Source: JTS-RE9 sp964649195
GTDB taxonomy: Bacteria > Planctomycetota > Phycisphaerae > Phycisphaerales > Phycisphaeraceae
Direction: 5' to 3'
Length of the DNA stretch: 7,093 nt
NCBI GenBank assembly: GCA_964649195.1
Contig: CAZYPK010000213.1
Span: forward strand, 1 to 7,093
In this document: one piece after another, positions 5,221-7,093 of the stretch
Layout of the letters: each line of letters begins with the position of its first letter
Position numbering within the stretch: the stretch's first letter is position 1
The notes under the pieces: model-generated
What the model saw: only the letters and a program-made list of their open reading frames with translations
Told to the model about the DNA's origin: nothing
The model's database searches: none
Made by a program: the position numbers and the translations under genes

Positions 5221-5245
5221 TTACTCCCACTCAATCGTCGCCGGC
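5221..5245. repeat. Direct repeat, probable att site (guaA copy)
   Basis: This is the last 25 bases of intact guaA, including the stop codon, and is identical to 3826-3850. It encodes PATIEWE and the stop, the conserved C-terminus used by guaA-specific integrases. Confidence 0.75.
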
Positions 5246-6972
5246 GGCTTGCTTGAAATGTCATACACCACGCGGTTCACCCCGCGCACCTCGTTGATGA
5301 TGCGGTTGCTCACCGTCGCCAGAACGTCGAACGGAATCCTCGCCCAGTCGGCGGTCATGAAGTCCTGCGTCTCCACCGCGCGAACGGCGACGACCTGCTC
5401 ATGCGTCCGGCCATCACCCATCACGCCCACCGCTTTCACCGGCAGCAGCACCGCGAAGACCTGGCTCGTCCTGCGGTAGAGATTGTTCGCAACGATCTCC
5501 TCGAGCAGGATTTCATCCGCATCGCGCAGGATGTCGAGCTGAGCCTTGGTCACTTCGCCCAGCACGCGCACCGCCAGGCCCGGACCGGGGAAGGGGTGAC
5601 GCCAAACCATTTGCTCGGGAAGGCCGAGCACCTCGCCGAGTTTGCGCACCTCATCCTTGAACAGCGAACGCAGCGGCTCGATGAGTTCGAAGCCCAGTTC
5701 TTCGGGCAGGCCGCCGACGTTGTGATGCAGCTTGATGTTCGCGGCCTGACCGCTGTGACCGTGGCCGGATTCGATGACATCGGGGTAGAGCGTGCCCTGG
5801 GCGAGGAAGCGGATGGGGGAAGGGTTCCGAGTTCCGAGTTCCGAGTTCCGAGTTGCGGACTCCGACGCCTTCCCCTTCGTGCCTTCGTGCCTTCGTGCCT
5901 TCGTGCCTTCGTGCTCTGTCAACTCCTCCGCGATCTGCTTGAACACCTCGATAAACCGATGTCCGATTCTTCTTCGCTTTTCCTGCGGGTCGGTGATGCC
6001 TGCGAGGTCGCCCAGAAATTCCGCGGCGGCATCGATCACGCGCAGGTCGATGTCGAAGTGATCGCGGAAGGTCGTTTCGACGAACTGCCTTTCGTGTTTG
6101 CGCAGCAGGCCGTTATCGACGAAGATGCAGGTGAGTTGTTTGCCGATGGCTTTGTGGATGAGCGCCGCGACGACGGCGGAATCGACGCCGCCCGACAGGC
6201 CGCAGACGACGCGGCCATCGCCCACCTGTTCGCGGATGGACTTGACCTGCATGTCGAGGAAGTCGGTCATCTTCCATGAAGCCTTGGCCTTGCAGATGTG
6301 GAAGAGGAAGTTGCTGAGGATGTCGATGCCGTGGGGCGTGTGCGTGACTTCGGGGTGGAACTGCACGCCATAGAATGGTTTTTTCGTGTGCTTCACCGCC
6401 GCCATCGGACAGGTGGGCGTGGAGGCAAGGGCGATGAATTCGGTTTCACCGCTTATGCCGACGGGGTTGACCTGATCGCCGTGGCTCATCCAGACGGTGG
6501 TGTGTTCGGGGATGCCGGCGAGCAGATCGCTGCGATCGACGATGTGGACCTGCGCTCTGCCGTACTCGCGGGCCGAGGCTTTGCCGACTTTCGCGCCCAG
6601 CACCTGACACGCGGCCTGCATGCCGTAGCAGATGCCCAGCACAGGCACGCCCAGTTCAAAGAGGCGCGGATCGCACTGCGGGGCGTCCTTTTCATAAACA
6701 CTCGAAGGCCCGCCGGACAGGATGATGCCCACCGGTCGCATCGCGGCCAGTTCCTCGATGGTGATGTCGGGACGAACGAGGATGCTGAAGACGCCCGCCT
6801 CGCGCACGCGCCTGGCGATGAGTTGCACATACTGCGAGCCGAAGTCGAGGATGGGCACGACCTGCCCGCGCAGATGTTCGGGAAACTCGGCGGGCATCGG
6901 CACGGCTTTTTTCGTGGCGGCGGCCGCAGACGCGGAGGGTGTGGTTGGCATGGCGGGGATTGCGTGGGGCAT
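5221..6972 (-). CDS. guaA: GMP synthase (glutamine-hydrolysing) GuaA
   Basis: GuaA makes GMP from XMP, ATP and glutamine. The 583-residue start at 6972 follows GGA by 7 bases. An upstream ATG at 6996 overlaps the promoter -10. Residues 38-230 are the class I glutaminase domain (DFGSQY, GGPSSVYE, GICYGMQ with nucleophile Cys115, GVQFHPE with His206 and Glu208). The ATP pyrophosphatase domain has the P-loop SGGVDS at 260-265 and FVDNGLLRKHE. The C-terminal dimerisation domain carries RHPFPGPGLAVRVLGE and ends DISSKPPATIEWE. GuaA is usually near 525 residues. The excess is an Ala/Pro-rich N-terminal tail of about 37 residues and a 33-residue insertion (354-386) just before IRFLAQGTLYPDVIES, encoded by tandem repeats. 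All catalytic residues are intact. The last 25 bases form one copy of the island direct repeat. Confidence 0.97.
   Translation of the reverse strand: MPHAIPAMPTTPSASAAAATKKAVPMPAEFPEHLRGQVVPILDFGSQYVQLIARRVREAGVFSILVRPDITIEELAAMRPVGIILSGGPSSVYEKDAPQCDPRLFELGVPVLGICYGMQAACQVLGAKVGKASAREYGRAQVHIVDRSDLLAGIPEHTTVWMSHGDQVNPVGISGETEFIALASTPTCPMAAVKHTKKPFYGVQFHPEVTHTPHGIDILSNFLFHICKAKASWKMTDFLDMQVKSIREQVGDGRVVCGLSGGVDSAVVAALIHKAIGKQLTCIFVDNGLLRKHERQFVETTFRDHFDIDLRVIDAAAEFLGDLAGITDPQEKRRRIGHRFIEVFKQIAEELTEHEGTKARRHEGTKGKASESATRNSELGTRNPSPIRFLAQGTLYPDVIESGHGHSGQAANIKLHHNVGGLPEELGFELIEPLRSLFKDEVRKLGEVLGLPEQMVWRHPFPGPGLAVRVLGEVTKAQLDILRDADEILLEEIVANNLYRRTSQVFAVLLPVKAVGVMGDGRTHEQVVAVRAVETQDFMTADWARIPFDVLATVSNRIINEVRGVNRVVYDISSKPPATIEWE
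5824..5851. repeat. Tandem heptamer GTTCCGA x4 inside guaA
   Basis: Four exact 7-bp units at 5824, 5831, 5838 and 5845 are followed by a degenerate GTTGCGGA. On the coding strand they give TRNSELGTRN. Because 7 is not a multiple of 3, the frame within the unit changes with each copy, and the unit is free of stop codons in all three frames. Confidence 0.95.
5874..5913. repeat. Tandem octamer CCTTCGTG x5 inside guaA
   Basis: Five exact 8-bp units at 5874, 5882, 5890, 5898 and 5906 encode HEGTKARRHEGTKG on the guaA strand. Together with the heptamers it makes up most of the 99-bp insertion at 5815-5913. The unit is free of stops in every frame. Confidence 0.95.
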
Positions 6973-6991
6973 GGGCTGATCCAAAACGCCG

Positions 6992-7000
6992 ATCATAGCA
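6992..7000 (-). promoter_or_regulatory. Possible extended -10 promoter of guaA
   Basis: The minus strand reads TGCTATGAT: an extended -10 TG motif followed by TATGAT, five of six to consensus. No convincing -35 is present, as is common for extended -10 promoters. The transcript would begin near 6985, giving a leader of about a dozen bases before the ATG at 6972. Confidence 0.45.
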
Positions 7001-7055
7001 AAAAGAGGTGGCCGTTCCCGGTGAATCCATGCCGTTGAACAGGGTAAAAGCATAT

Positions 7056-7093
7056 GGGAGGGCGAGGCTCCCGCTGGGAGGGCGAGGCTCCCG
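7056..7093. repeat. Tandem palindromic element GGGAGGGCGAGGCTCCCG x2
   Basis: Two identical 18-bp units (7056-7073 and 7076-7093) are separated by CT. In each unit GGGAG can pair with CTCCC to form a short hairpin. The second copy ends at the window edge, so the array may continue. It lies about 55 bases upstream of the guaA promoter region. No gene is seen in 7001-7093. Confidence 0.9.

Larger units (their letters stand above)
3826..5245. mobile_element. Remnant of a genomic island integrated at the guaA 3' end
   Basis: A 25-bp direct repeat, beginning TTACTCCCACTC and ending CGTCGCCGGC, lies at 3826-3850 and 5221-5245. The right copy is the 3' terminus of intact guaA; the left copy is the terminus of a truncated guaA fragment in the same orientation. 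The interval between them holds accessory and broken genes: a DUF3800-like tail, a membrane-protein fragment, and a Doc-type TA pair. Its base composition appears less GC-rich than thiC or guaA. The guaA 3' end is an established target of island integrases. No integrase gene remains in the window, so this is a deletion remnant or a non-autonomous element. Confidence 0.65.

Noticed and set aside
5401..6279. Long plus-strand open frame of 292 codons
   Set aside because: It is the antisense shadow of guaA in GC-rich DNA. The minus-strand product has every GuaA motif.
6298..7038. Plus-strand open frame of 246 codons opposite the guaA 5' part
   Set aside because: It is a shadow frame with no recognisable domain or ribosome binding site, covered by the glutaminase domain of GuaA.

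Overview
The window is GC-rich bacterial chromosomal DNA. Two housekeeping genes, thiC (thiamine pyrimidine synthesis) and guaA (GMP synthase), surround a small accessory region. Several features suggest a planctomycete-like genome, perhaps Phycisphaerae. These are high GC, a TIMP-like exported protein, a ThiC with a CAMCGHDWC cluster motif and long terminal extensions, many palindromic repeats, and heptamer/octamer tandem repeats both between and inside genes. The taxonomic placement is an inference from style, not a proof.

Layout from left to right. Bases 1-159 are a nested inverted repeat whose loop carries a tandem TTCAGCN heptamer array. A minus-strand gene for a small exported TIMP/netrin-like protein follows (288-716). 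Diverging from it is a thiamine module: a promoter, a TPP riboswitch (855-936), an expression platform that can hide the thiC ribosome binding site, and thiC (1013-2962). thiC contains two related palindromic elements read in frame. Just downstream is an overlapping pair (2993-3789): a small helical protein of unknown function and an AbiEii/MNT-like nucleotidyltransferase, possibly a toxin-antitoxin-like module.

Bases 3826-5245 look like the remnant of a genomic island that integrated at the 3' end of guaA. A displaced, decayed copy of the guaA 3' end lies at 3826-3917. A 25-bp direct repeat joins it to the end of the intact guaA. Between them are the tail of a DUF3800-like gene, a fragment of a membrane-protein gene on the opposite strand, and an apparently intact Doc/Fic toxin gene with its RHH-like antitoxin gene. 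The TA pair starts from its own probable leaderless promoter directly beside guaA.

guaA (5221-6972, minus) is full length and has all catalytic motifs. It carries a 99-bp in-frame insertion built mostly from 7-bp and 8-bp tandem repeats. The window ends in a tandem GGGAGGGCGAGGCTCCCG element upstream of guaA.

The most interesting points are the alternative-pairing riboswitch platform, the repeat elements tolerated inside two conserved enzymes, and the guaA 3'-end duplication with a 78-bp deletion explained by a 7-bp direct repeat.
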